Of a stretch of 64,000 nt of DNA, positions 12,561 to 21,269 are shown one piece after another (positions within the stretch are counted from its first letter, which is position 1; every line of letters begins with the position of its first letter). The notes beneath the pieces were generated by a model that made no database searches, was not told the DNA's origin, and worked only from the letters and a program-made list of their open reading frames with translations. Source of the stretch: Xanthomonas cissicola (GTDB taxonomy: Bacteria; Pseudomonadota; Gammaproteobacteria; Xanthomonadales; Xanthomonadaceae); the NCBI RefSeq assembly GCF_008801575.1, contig NZ_VZPL01000003.1, forward strand, positions 62,001 through 126,000, read 5' to 3'. A program made the position numbers and the translations under genes.

Positions 12561-13208
12561 TCAACCGGCCGTGCCGGCAAGCGTCTGCTGGAGTTCATCC
12601 AGCGACGATTCGATTTGGGTCCAGCGCTTGTCGCGCTTCTTTTCCTTGCCTTCGCTGGCTTCGATCAGCAGCGCGGCCTGTTTCAGCAGCAACTCGCCGG
12701 CGCCGCAGCTGGGGCGAGCGCCGCTGTAGCGCACGCCATCGACCTGGAACGAGAGCACTTCGCCCTCGCTCACCGGGGCGGTGCGTCCGTTCGGTGCGAG
12801 CTGGGTCAGCGTGTTGGTCCAGTTGCTGACCAAGCGCTTGGCCAGGGCCGCCGGAATCGGGATCTCGACCGTTTCCGGGGTCTGCTCGGTGCGGAACTGC
12901 ACGCTGCCGCGGTCAGTCTGGCTGACCCAGCTGTAGACGCGCTCGTCGGCGCGGCTATGCCGCAGGGTCCAGTCGGCGCCCTCCTTGCCCGGTACCAACG
13001 ACACCGCGCTCTCCACGCCACGTGTGGGCAGGGTCAGCAACGACAAGGCGGGCTTGGTGCCGCCATCCAGCAGCGTGGTGACGGCCGTGCCGTAGTTGCC
13101 CACGGCCGGCGGCCAGCCGCGGCCGAGCGTGCTCTCGCATTCGCGTGCGGCCGCGGTTGTCCACGGCAGCACGCCGAGCGCGGCGATGGTCAGCAGCGCG
13201 GCCCTCAC
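12561..13208 (-). CDS. Exported hypothetical protein between PDH E2 and E3 genes
   Basis: A 215-residue protein that I do not recognise functionally. It starts at a GTG that overlaps the aceF stop (GTGA), so translation is probably coupled. The N-terminus VRAALLTIAALGVLPWTTAAA is a signal peptide with likely cleavage after TAA or AAA. The mature part has two cysteines that could form a disulfide (ECESTLG and ARPSCGAGE), and a Lys/Glu-rich C-terminal helix with EGKEKKRDKRW. It is unusual for an exported protein to be encoded inside the operon of a cytoplasmic dehydrogenase complex. Confidence 0.75.
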   Translation of the reverse strand: MRAALLTIAALGVLPWTTAAARECESTLGRGWPPAVGNYGTAVTTLLDGGTKPALSLLTLPTRGVESAVSLVPGKEGADWTLRHSRADERVYSWVSQTDRGSVQFRTEQTPETVEIPIPAALAKRLVSNWTNTLTQLAPNGRTAPVSEGEVLSFQVDGVRYSGARPSCGAGELLLKQAALLIEASEGKEKKRDKRWTQIESSLDELQQTLAGTAG

Positions 13209-14983
13209 AGCAGGACGCGACGCATGTCGGCCAGCACCTGGCTGAGATAGGTGGTGAAACGGGCTGCCAGGGCGCCGTCGATGACCCGGTGGTCGTAGCT
13301 CAGCGACAACGGCAGCATCAGCTTCGGCGCGAAATCCTTGCCGTTCCAGACCGGCTGCATCGCCGACTTGGACACGCCCAGGATCGCCACTTCCGGCGCA
13401 TTGATGATCGGCGTGAACGCCGTGCCGCCGATGCCGCCGAGCGAGCTGATCGAGAAGCAGCCGCCGCTCATGTCGGCCGGGCCTAGCTTGCCGTCGCGCG
13501 CCTTCTTGGCCAGCTCGCCGCTTTCCTGCGCGATCTGCAACACGCCCTTCTTGTCGACATCGCGGATCACCGGCACGACCAGGCCGTTCGGCGTATCGGC
13601 CGCAAACCCGATATGGAAGTACTTCTTCAGGGTAAGGTTTTCGCCGGCCGCATCCAGCGAGGCGTTGAACTCGGGGAACTTCTTCAGCGCCGCGGCGCTG
13701 GCCTTGACCAGGAAGGCGAGCATGGTGAGCTTGATGCCGGCCTTCTCGTTCTCTTTGTTGAGCGCCACGCGCAGGGCTTCCAGGTCGGTGATGTCGGCCG
13801 ACTCGAACTGGGTGACGTGCGGAATCATTGCCCAGTTGCGCGCCAGGTTGGCACCGGAAATCTTCTTGATGCGCGACAGCGACTGGGTCTCGGTCTCGCC
13901 GAACTTGCTGAAGTCCACCTTCGGCCACGCCAGCAGGTTCAGGCCATTGCCGCCACCGGCCGGCGCGGCACCGGCTGCGGCAGGTGCGCCGCCGCTGAGT
14001 GCGGCCTTGACGAAGCGCTGCACGTCTTCACGGGTGATGCGGCCGCCCTTTTCGCTGCCCTTGAGCTGATTCAGGTCCACGCCCAGTTCGCGTGCGAACA
14101 CGCGCACCACCGGGCTGGCGTACGGCACCTTGGACGGCAGCACGCTGTCGGCATCGAAGGTCACCGGCGGGCTGCTCGGGTTGCCTGCGGACGGCTGGCC
14201 GCCCTGCGCTGCCGGCGTGCCGGTGCCGGAACGCGCGCCCTGCACTTGCGCGATTTCGCGCTGGGCCAGCTTGTCCGGCTCGGCCGGGACGGCAACCGGC
14301 TCGACCTTGCCCGCGGTTTCGGCGGTGTCGGTGGTGGGCTTGGCCGGCGACTGCGCCGCACCGGCGCCGCCGTCGGCGGCTGCAATGATCGCCACCACAT
14401 TGCCCTGCGAGAGCGTGTCGCCGACCTTGACCTTGAGTTCCTTGACCACGCCGGCGGCCGAGGACGGGACTTCCATCGTGGCCTTGTCCGATTCCAGCGT
14501 GACCAGGCTCTGGTCCTTGGCGACGGTATCGCCCACGGCCACCAGCACTTCGATCACCGGGATGTCGGTGTAATCGCCGATATCGGGCACACGCGCTTCG
14601 ATCAGGCCGCCGCCGTCCGAAGAGGCCGCAGGCGCAGCAGATTCGGCCCTGGCAGCCGGTGCCGGGGCGGCGGCGGGCGCAGCCTTGGCCGGTGCGGCGG
14701 GCGCAGCGGCAGCGGCGGGCTTGGCGGCAGCGGCGCCGGCGTCGGCCACTTCGATCAATGCCACCAGCGCGCCCTGCGAGAGCGAATCGCCGACCTTGAC
14801 CTTGATCTCCTTGACCACGCCAGCCACCGACGAAGGCACTTCCATGGTGGCCTTGTCCGATTCCAGCGTGACCAGGCTCTGGTCCTTTCTGACCGTATCG
14901 CCGACGGACACCAGCACCTCGATTACCGGGACGTCGCTGTAGTCACCGATATCGGGGACAAGTGCTTCCTTGATTTCGGCCAT
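13205..14983 (-). CDS. aceF: Pyruvate dehydrogenase E2, dihydrolipoyl acetyltransferase
   Basis: E2 is the core of the pyruvate dehydrogenase complex and transfers acetyl from lipoyl to CoA. The 592 residues hold two N-terminal lipoyl domains, with lysines K44 and K167 in identical DKATMEVPSS loops, joined by Ala/Pro-rich linkers. A peripheral-subunit-binding domain follows (PYASPVVRVFARELGVDLNQ through GRITREDVQRFV, about 285-330). The catalytic domain ends with DHRVIDG (H565, D569). E. coli has three lipoyl domains; here the third is effectively carried on E3. E1 (aceE) is not in the window. Confidence 0.97.
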   Translation of the reverse strand: MAEIKEALVPDIGDYSDVPVIEVLVSVGDTVRKDQSLVTLESDKATMEVPSSVAGVVKEIKVKVGDSLSQGALVALIEVADAGAAAAKPAAAAAPAAPAKAAPAAAPAPAARAESAAPAASSDGGGLIEARVPDIGDYTDIPVIEVLVAVGDTVAKDQSLVTLESDKATMEVPSSAAGVVKELKVKVGDTLSQGNVVAIIAAADGGAGAAQSPAKPTTDTAETAGKVEPVAVPAEPDKLAQREIAQVQGARSGTGTPAAQGGQPSAGNPSSPPVTFDADSVLPSKVPYASPVVRVFARELGVDLNQLKGSEKGGRITREDVQRFVKAALSGGAPAAAGAAPAGGGNGLNLLAWPKVDFSKFGETETQSLSRIKKISGANLARNWAMIPHVTQFESADITDLEALRVALNKENEKAGIKLTMLAFLVKASAAALKKFPEFNASLDAAGENLTLKKYFHIGFAADTPNGLVVPVIRDVDKKGVLQIAQESGELAKKARDGKLGPADMSGGCFSISSLGGIGGTAFTPIINAPEVAILGVSKSAMQPVWNGKDFAPKLMLPLSLSYDHRVIDGALAARFTTYLSQVLADMRRVLL

Positions 14984-15112
14984 ACGGGGAACTCCGGCAA
15001 CAGAATGGGGAAACCCCTATTGTGGCCGGCTGCGGGCCGCAGCGCCAACCATTGCCGTGCAAAAAGTCGCGCGCCAGGCAGGATGCAGCGTCCGCATGCA
15101 TGCGCACGCCGC

Positions 15113-15877
15113 TCATTTCGTCGCGCGCCGATCGACCCGCAACAGTTGCAGTGGCTCGCCCGACGGCAAACGATACGCCAGCGCATTGTCCAACCCATCG
15201 AGCGCTTCCAGGCGCTGGCACAACTGCTGCGCGCGCGGCCGCAATGCACGCGCCTGCGGCTCGACCAGGCGCTCGACGCGCGCCTCCATGCCATCGAGCG
15301 AACGCAGCTGCACATCATTTCCGGTGATTGCGGACTGCACCGCACCGGCCCCCACATCGCCGATCAGCTGCGGCAGCAGCTCGGCGACCAGCGCGCCGAT
15401 GTCGTCGTCGATATCGATCGGGGTCAGCTGGCTTTTGCTGAAACTCTGATTCAAGCGCACATCGATCTTCTCGCGCACGTTTGCCAGCTGCAGGCGCGTG
15501 GCGTCCGGGCTGCGACTGAAGCCGGCGGCCACCTCGCCCAATGCGGTGATTGCGATATCGGCCGCTTCGCGCCCGACTGCCTGCGCCAGTGGCACCGCAT
15601 CGCGGGTCTGGCGCTCGAACTGGATCAGGCGGGCGCGATCGTCTGCGCTCAATGCCACCCAGCGGTCGTCGACGAATAGAGCGCCCTGGCGCATCACCAG
15701 CCGCTGCGGCGTGCCTGATCCGCGGATCAGGATCAGGCTGCGTGCGTTGAGCGTGAGGTCGTAATCGCTGTCGACCTCGCAGTGCAGGTCCTGGTCCTTG
15801 GCAGCGGCCACCCCTGCGCCGCTCAACAGCCCGAACAGCACAGCTGCTGCCATCGTGATTGCGTGTTTGATTGCCAT
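15113..15877 (-). CDS. DUF2884 (YggN-like) exported protein
   Basis: A 254-residue protein with a signal peptide (AIKHAITMAAAVLFGLLSGAGVAAA) followed by a mature part of the YggN/DUF2884 type. That family is known only as a periplasmic protein of unknown function. Visible features are a cysteine soon after cleavage (HCEVDSDYDLTLN), LILIRGSGTPQRL, and long helical Arg/Glu-rich stretches toward the C-terminus. The start ATG has GGAG twelve bases upstream. The open frame extends 47 codons further upstream without a ribosome site. Confidence 0.75.
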   Translation of the reverse strand: MAIKHAITMAAAVLFGLLSGAGVAAAKDQDLHCEVDSDYDLTLNARSLILIRGSGTPQRLVMRQGALFVDDRWVALSADDRARLIQFERQTRDAVPLAQAVGREAADIAITALGEVAAGFSRSPDATRLQLANVREKIDVRLNQSFSKSQLTPIDIDDDIGALVAELLPQLIGDVGAGAVQSAITGNDVQLRSLDGMEARVERLVEPQARALRPRAQQLCQRLEALDGLDNALAYRLPSGEPLQLLRVDRRATK

Positions 15878-16101
15878 CTGGCCACTCCGTTGTGGGCTGG
15901 CGGCAGCATGCCCGCACCTCTGGCACGCAGGCCTGTGCCGGAGGCTGGCATGACTTCTGGCCACTGGCCGCCACGCGCGCAGCGCAGGTGTCGACAGCAG
16001 GCGGGCGGCGTGCATCAACCATCAGTGCGCGGCACTGCGACGGCGGCGTGGTTCGCTGCGACGCTCGCATTCCACACCGACCTCGCGTCGTGTCACCTCG
16101 G

Positions 16102-16662
16102 CTAGCGCACCGCGTCGCAAAGGGGTTGCCAGGCTGCCGCCAGCCGCGGCAGCGACCAGGCGGCATTGGCCGGGCTGGTGGATGGCAACGCGACGACTGG
16201 CAGCGCGCAACGCTGCGCCGATAGCAGCGGCTGGACGTGCCGGCGCCAGGCCTGTGCTGCCGCAGTGCCATTGCAGGCCACCATGCGCAGCTGCGGCAGC
16301 GTAGCCAGCAACGCGGGCAGCGGATTGACCACGATGCTCGCCGCCACAATGGACGTATCCAGACTGCCACGCCGCTCGCATTGGCCGATGACATCCCACA
16401 GGCCCACGCGATGGTCGAGCAATGCATGCAAGCGCAGTGCATAGCTTTCGGCTGTATCAATGCCCAACAGGGCATGCATCAGCGGCCAGAAACGATTGCG
16501 TGGATGCGCGTAGTAACGCGCGGCTTCCAGTGATGCGACACCGGGCATCGAACCAAGCAGCAACACCCTGCAATCGCTGCGAATGTGCGCTGGCAAGCCT
16601 CGGCTGAGGTGTTTTTCCGTCACGGCAATCGCATCTGCGTGAATGTCTTTTTCAGACTGCAT
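16102..16662 (-). CDS. DNA-deoxyinosine glycosylase, Mug/UDG family
   Basis: A 186-residue base-excision enzyme that would remove hypoxanthine (and perhaps uracil) from DNA. It carries the uracil-DNA-glycosylase fold signature LLLGSMPGVASLEAARYYAH with the conserved GSMPG water-activating loop. NRFWPLM follows, then the second motif VVALPSTSPANA (the S-T-S-P-A-N insertion loop). Asn in CNGTAAAQAWRR belongs to the same fold. Length agrees with the family. It is a single gene divergent from ompW. Confidence 0.85.
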   Translation of the reverse strand: MQSEKDIHADAIAVTEKHLSRGLPAHIRSDCRVLLLGSMPGVASLEAARYYAHPRNRFWPLMHALLGIDTAESYALRLHALLDHRVGLWDVIGQCERRGSLDTSIVAASIVVNPLPALLATLPQLRMVACNGTAAAQAWRRHVQPLLSAQRCALPVVALPSTSPANAAWSLPRLAAAWQPLCDAVR

Positions 16663-16802
16663 GACGTAACGGCGGCCTTCTTGGGGTAATTCCTGAACAA
16701 ACGAAATTTTAGCGGGCCACAGGTGGGCGTGGATTCAGATTTTTAGGAATAGTTTTGGCGCGGCCCACTCCACGGGCCTAACAACAAGACGAGGAGACCC
16801 TT

Positions 16803-17489
16803 ATGCGTTCCATTTCCATCCTGAGCCTGGCTGCTGTATCTGCACTTGCGATTGCACCGTCCGCGTTCGCGCAGGACACCACCTATACCGGCGACACCTC
16901 CTCGACTTCTTCCAGCACGCTGTCCACCAGCGGCGATACCGCCTCCGGCAAGCACTGGGCCGTGGTCGGTGGCGTGGCACTGCTGAACCCCAAGAACAAC
17001 CCGGCTCCGGGCCTTGACGTCGATGGTGGCCCGGCACCGACGCTGAGCGCCAGCTACTACATCAACGACAACTGGGCCGTCGAACTGTGGGGCGCAGCGG
17101 ACAAGTTCAACCACCGTGTCAACGCCGATGGCGTGGGCAAGGTCGGTACCGTCGAGCAGCAGCCGATCGCCATCAGCGGTCAGTACCACTTCGGCGAAGC
17201 CGACAATGTGTTCCGCCCGTTCGTGGGCGTGGGCTACTACGAGTCGAACTTCAGCAACGAGAAGATCGACGCAGCCTCGACCACCGGCGATCACGTGGGT
17301 CTGAGCACCGCCAAGGGCGTCATCGGCACCGTTGGTGTGGACATGAACATCAACTCCACCTGGTTCGCGCGTGCCGACGCCCGCTACATGCGTTCGCGTC
17401 CGGAACTGCGCGTGGGTGGCCAGGGCACCGGCAGCGAGCTGGAACTGGATCCGTGGACCGTTGGCTTCGGCATCGGTGCGCACTTCTAA
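16803..17489 (+). CDS. ompW: OmpW family outer-membrane protein
   Basis: A 228-residue small beta-barrel. The signal peptide is MRSISILSLAAVSALAIAPSAFAQ. After a Ser/Thr-rich linker the mature chain shows the OmpW pattern: WAVVGGVALLNPKNNPAPG, APTLSASYYINDNWAVELWG, ISGQYHFGEADNVFRPFVGVGYYE, and the terminal strand WTVGFGIGAHF with the C-terminal Phe. OmpW proteins form narrow hydrophobic channels. A U-rich terminator follows. A degenerate copy of its 3' end occurs at 18578-18634. Confidence 0.92.
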   Translation: MRSISILSLAAVSALAIAPSAFAQDTTYTGDTSSTSSSTLSTSGDTASGKHWAVVGGVALLNPKNNPAPGLDVDGGPAPTLSASYYINDNWAVELWGAADKFNHRVNADGVGKVGTVEQQPIAISGQYHFGEADNVFRPFVGVGYYESNFSNEKIDAASTTGDHVGLSTAKGVIGTVGVDMNINSTWFARADARYMRSRPELRVGGQGTGSELELDPWTVGFGIGAHF

Positions 17490-17524
17490 GCACGCCGCTG
17501 CCCGCCAGGGCTTTGGTTGAACAA

Positions 17525-17549
17525 AAACGGGCCGAAAGGCCCGTTTTTT
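17525..17549 (+). terminator. Rho-independent terminator of ompW
   Basis: AAACGGGCC, a GAAA tetraloop and GGCCCGTTTTTT form a perfect stem with a U-tract 36 nt after the ompW stop. Confidence 0.92.
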
Positions 17550-17764
17550 GTGCGTGGTGCAAGCTGCGTAAATTGCGGGCCATTACGACCGAGCTCTGAG
17601 GTGCTGTGCCAGCCCTCCACGTGCGCATGCGCATAGTGACGTGCCTAGGTGTACCGGCTCTGCTTCAGCGCGTCTCATGCATCTGTGACTCCATGCACCT
17701 GCATGCGTCGACGCGGCTGTTTGCATGCGTCGAACACCATCACCTTATGCACCCTCAAACGCAC

Positions 17765-18322
17765 TCACCGCCAATACACGCTGCCGCGCAGACGTGCGCT
17801 GCGCCAGCGCCACCACAGCAAGGTGGCATAGGCGAGCGCGTAACCGAGCAAGACGCCGGCAGCGCCGAGCAGGCTGGCATGACTAAGCCACCCCTCGGTT
17901 GGCCAGGCGACGCCCTGCCAGGCGCTACGCCAGCCCTGCACCATCCCGGCGATCACCCGCACCACGACCAACGCGGTCAAGGCCAACACCAGCCACAGGT
18001 TGGGCCGGTAAAACAGCCCTTGCGTGGTGCGTTCGAAGCGGGTCAGGCGCAGCGCCAACGCCCCGAGCGCCAACCCGCAGACCCAGCCGAACGCGGCGTG
18101 GCTGATCGCGCCGGGCCAGAACGCCGCCGCGATCACGCTGAAGATCGCAAACAGCACGCTGGAGATACCCGCCGACACCAGGTTGATCATCAGCAGCCAG
18201 CCACGCGCCTGACGACGTGCAGTCCCCATGCGAAACCGCTGAAGCAGCGACAACGGGAACACCACCACGAACACCGCCAGGGCAATGATGACGGCCAGCG
18301 GGATGGCGAGCAGCAAAGGCAT
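17765..18322 (-). CDS. DUF1453-like inner-membrane protein
   Basis: A 185-residue membrane protein with about five hydrophobic helices: LLLAIPLAVIIALAVFVVVF, a pair around LLMINLVSAGISSVLFAIF, LALGALALRL, LVLALTALVVVRVIAGM and a last one before the basic C-terminus WWRWRSARLRG. Its function is unknown; the pattern fits DUF1453. It is convergent with ompW and separated from it by a terminator. Confidence 0.7.
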   Translation of the reverse strand: MPLLLAIPLAVIIALAVFVVVFPLSLLQRFRMGTARRQARGWLLMINLVSAGISSVLFAIFSVIAAAFWPGAISHAAFGWVCGLALGALALRLTRFERTTQGLFYRPNLWLVLALTALVVVRVIAGMVQGWRSAWQGVAWPTEGWLSHASLLGAAGVLLGYALAYATLLWWRWRSARLRGSVYWR

Positions 18323-18577
18323 TGAGTGAGTGCCGGAGAAAGATGGCCGATGACGCTACTACGCGGACGTGCAGCGGCGCGTGTTCGGCCAATCGATTCC
18401 CATCTGCGGCGCAGCGAACGCGCTCGGCTGGGGCGGGGGAAGCGGTAGCTTGAAAACCGCTGGCAAGGATCGGGCGCATCCTGCCGAAAATCTTCGACGA
18501 CCACACAGACCTCATTGGCAGGTTGACGCAGAGCTGCGATCTGCGCGCCGTTTAGCAAGGACGGCACCCCGCCTGGC

Positions 18578-18634
18578 GAGCTGAAACTGGATCGGTGGGA
18601 CTGTTGACCTCGGTACCGGCGCGCGCCTCCAAAC
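18578..18634 (+). pseudogene. Remnant of an ompW 3' end
   Basis: About 57 nt align with the end of the ompW gene at 17435-17490 with roughly four in five bases identical: gagctg-aactggatc-gtgg followed by the same skeleton to the stop region. A one-base insertion after the GTGG breaks the frame and the stop codon is mutated (TAA to CAA). The rest of the barrel is absent. It lies 50 nt upstream of the effector gene, within a 362-nt gap that otherwise holds no recognisable gene. Confidence 0.55.
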
Positions 18635-18684
18635 GATCAAAATCCGATGTTCGAAAATAAGGTCCTGCGGATCCGTTTTCTTCG

Positions 18685-19587
18685 ATGCAGAACACTTCGT
18701 TTTCCAGACCCATCGGTTCGGCAGCGGGCGCGTCTTCATGCAGGGACGATGCGAGGATCGATACGTGTATCGCCGACGGTCCTGATTCCATGAAGCCGGC
18801 TTCCATCAGACCCGACACATCCACCAGCACCACCTACACTGCGGAGCCGCCGCCGTCGGCCGATCCAGCCGACGGGAGTGCGGCATGGCCAGCGCCCCAT
18901 CCCGATTGCCAGGGGTTGTCACGCCAAAGACCCAGAAAGCGTGTTGCCGACACCGCGGGCGATCGCGATGGCGCACGGGCCGGCAGCCATGCGCGCCCAT
19001 GTCACAGCGACGCGTTCGCGATCCCGGACGGCTTTACCAGGGAGCAGATCCAGCCATTTCGCGATCTGGAACGACAATACGCCACGCTGTTCCAAACATC
19101 CCATGTCTGCGCAGTCCAATCTGCACGCGACATCCAAGCCAGCCGGACAATGGATGTGGAGATGGACGAATGTGCCGTCATCAATCTCGCGCACGATGGA
19201 TTTGATTCGATCGGCACGCACGGCTTGTCTTCATGCGTCTGCATTTGTGCGAAAGGAAAGAATCCTCGCGGCCACGACATCCTGGGCCTGCTGCATTATT
19301 CCGGAATACAGGATGCACAGGATGCACAGGATGCGCTTTCCGAAATCCGGGACGATATGCGGGAAGAAGGCGCGCAAGAACCCGACATATTCCTGGTAGG
19401 CGGCATGATCTCCAACCAAGACGAGCTGGGCAGCTTCGAAATCGAGAGAGATCTGCTGGCGCTGCAGCGCCCCTTCAATATCGTAGGCGCCAAACTTCAT
19501 CCCAGCATGAGCGATCGCAATGGTGAGGAAAATGCCATCAACCTGGTCATGACGGCCAATGGCATCTACTACTACAAGTCGTGGTAA
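18685..19587 (+). CDS. xopAK: Type III effector resembling XopAK / HopAK1, putative deamidase
   Basis: A 300-residue protein with a Ser/Thr/Pro/Asp-rich N-terminal 110 residues, as in type III secretion signals, and a folded C-terminal domain. That domain has THGLSSCVCICAKG with Cys184, LGLLHYSG with His204 and IFLVGGM at 236-242. The order S-C-V, then H, then GG resembles the CheD/CNF-like Cys-His deamidase fold. XopAK is described as a HopAK1-type putative deamidase, and the match to it is from memory of the family. A small in-frame tandem repeat gives QDAQDAQDA at 209-217. Base composition of the second half is noticeably less GC-rich than neighbours. I found no properly spaced plant-inducible promoter box. 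Host target and the true start codon are not visible from sequence. Confidence 0.75.
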   Translation: MQNTSFSRPIGSAAGASSCRDDARIDTCIADGPDSMKPASIRPDTSTSTTYTAEPPPSADPADGSAAWPAPHPDCQGLSRQRPRKRVADTAGDRDGARAGSHARPCHSDAFAIPDGFTREQIQPFRDLERQYATLFQTSHVCAVQSARDIQASRTMDVEMDECAVINLAHDGFDSIGTHGLSSCVCICAKGKNPRGHDILGLLHYSGIQDAQDAQDALSEIRDDMREEGAQEPDIFLVGGMISNQDELGSFEIERDLLALQRPFNIVGAKLHPSMSDRNGEENAINLVMTANGIYYYKSW

Positions 19588-19618
19588 AAACGCCTCGATG
19601 CGAAGGCGCCGCCTGTGC

Positions 19619-20428
19619 TCAAAACGCCGGCAGCACCGCGCCCTTGTACTTCTGCTCGATAAAGGCTTTCACTTCTGGGCTGGTCAGCGCTTTGGCCAGT
19701 TTCTGCACGCGCGCATCGTCCTTGTTGTCGGCGCGCGCCACCAGGAAGTTGACGTACGGCGAATCCTTGCTTTCGATCGCCAGAGCATCGCGGGTGGGGT
19801 TGAGCCCGGCGTCGAGCGCGTAGTTGGTGTTTATCAGCGCCAGATCGACCTGGTCCAGTACGCGCGGCAGCATCGCCGAATCGAGTTCGCGGAATTTGAG
19901 GTGCTTGGGGTTCTCGACGATGTCGCGCTGGCTGGACAGCGCGTTGCTCGGGTCCTTGAGTTTGATCACCCCGGCCTTGTCGAGCAGGATCAACGCGCGG
20001 CTGTTGTTGCTCGGGTCGTTGGGGATCACCACGTCGGCACCGGTGGGCAGTTCGGCCAGCGCCTTGAAGCGGCGCGAATAGGCACCGAACGGCTCGATAT
20101 GCACGCCGACGACGGTGACCAGCTGGCTCTTGCGGTCACGGTTGTACGCATCCAGATAGGGCTCGGTCTGGAAGTAGTTGACGTCGATCTGCTTCTGCAC
20201 GACCTGGTCGTTGGGCTGCACGTAGTCGTTGAACACCCGCACATCGAGCTTGACGCCCTGCTTGGCCAGCAGCGGTTCGACCACTTCCAGGATTTCGGCA
20301 TGCGGCACCGCCGTGGCGGCCACGGTCAGGGTGTCGCCGCCGCTGCCACTGCCGCCACTGCCGCCGCCACAGGAGGCCAACGCCAGTGTGGCGGCTGCCA
20401 GGAAGGAACGAAACGCGAATGTGCTCAT
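19619..20428 (-). CDS. metQ: Methionine ABC transporter substrate-binding lipoprotein
   Basis: A 269-residue NlpA-family lipoprotein that binds methionine for MetNI. The lipobox LALASC places the acylated cysteine at residue 20, followed by a Gly/Ser-rich tether. The mature chain has the family landmarks TAVPHAEILEVVEPLL, YVQPNDQVVQKQIDVNYFQ and LINTNYALDAGL. It is the last gene of metNIQ, 145 nt after metI. Its stop lies only 31 nt from the convergent effector gene. Confidence 0.95.
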   Translation of the reverse strand: MSTFAFRSFLAAATLALASCGGGSGGSGSGGDTLTVAATAVPHAEILEVVEPLLAKQGVKLDVRVFNDYVQPNDQVVQKQIDVNYFQTEPYLDAYNRDRKSQLVTVVGVHIEPFGAYSRRFKALAELPTGADVVIPNDPSNNSRALILLDKAGVIKLKDPSNALSSQRDIVENPKHLKFRELDSAMLPRVLDQVDLALINTNYALDAGLNPTRDALAIESKDSPYVNFLVARADNKDDARVQKLAKALTSPEVKAFIEQKYKGAVLPAF

Positions 20429-20573
20429 GGAGGAATCCGTGGGAGGAGGAATGCGGACCTGCCGCAGGCGATCAACCTACCAGACGCGGCGTGTGGCAGC
20501 GATGCACCGCGCGGTGCGGACGGGGCGATGCAGCGGTTGGGTCACACGTGCGCCCCAACAGCCGCGCACCGGC

Positions 20574-21269
20574 TCAGCGCCGGCTGTAATGCGCCACCAG
20601 GCGGTCGCCCAGCATCTGCAGCACCTGCACCAGCACCAGCAAGGCGATGACCGTGATCAGTGCCACGTCCGAGTGCGAGCGCAGGTAGCCCTCGCGGTAG
20701 GCCACATCGCCCAGGCCGCCGGAACCGATCGCACCGCCCATCGCGGTGAAGCCGATCAGCGCGATCGTGGTCACGGTGGCGCCGGCGATCAGGCCGGGGC
20801 GCGCTTCGGGCAACAGCACCCGCAGCACCAGCTGTCGGGTGGTGGCGCCCATTGCCTGGCTGGCCTCGATGATGCCGCGGTCGACCTCCCGCAGCGCGGT
20901 TTCCACCAGGCGTGCGTAGAACGGCGCGGCGCCAACCACCAGCGGCAGGATGGCGCCGCGCACGCCGAGCGAGGTGCCCATCAGCATCAGCGTGAGCGGG
21001 ATCATTGCGATCATCAAAATGATGAAGGGCACCGAGCGCAACAGGTTGATCAGCGCCGCGAGCGCGCCGTACAGCACCGGGCGGCGGCGCAACTGCGGCG
21101 CCCCGCACAGGAACAGCGCAACGCCCAGCGGCAGGCCGATCAGCAATGTCAATGGCAACGCGCCGGCCAGCATCAGCAAGGTGTCGAGGGTGGCCTGGCC
21201 GATATCGCCCCACTTGGCGGCATCGAGATTGCGGAAGAAACCGCCGGCGGCGGCAACGATCGGGGTCAT
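20574..21269 (-). CDS. metI: Methionine ABC transporter permease
   Basis: A 231-residue permease with five to six helices and a typical ABC inner-membrane EAA loop, [26 protein letters not shown], which docks on the ATPase. The N-terminal half with [29 protein letters not shown] matches MetI. Its ATG overlaps the metN stop by 4 nt, so the two are translationally coupled. Confidence 0.95.
   Translation of the reverse strand: MTPIVAAAGGFFRNLDAAKWGDIGQATLDTLLMLAGALPLTLLIGLPLGVALFLCGAPQLRRRPVLYGALAALINLLRSVPFIILMIAMIPLTLMLMGTSLGVRGAILPLVVGAAPFYARLVETALREVDRGIIEASQAMGATTRQLVLRVLLPEARPGLIAGATVTTIALIGFTAMGGAIGSGGLGDVAYREGYLRSHSDVALITVIALLVLVQVLQMLGDRLVAHYSRR

Noticed and set aside
17700-17733. Direct repeat TGCATGCGTCGA twice, 22 nt apart
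   Set aside because: Only two copies, no palindromy or nearby gene start; insufficient to call an operator or CRISPR-like array.
18652-18690. Two TTCGA motifs upstream of the effector gene that resemble a plant-inducible promoter box
   Set aside because: They are 26 nt apart instead of about 15, and there is no matching -10 box.
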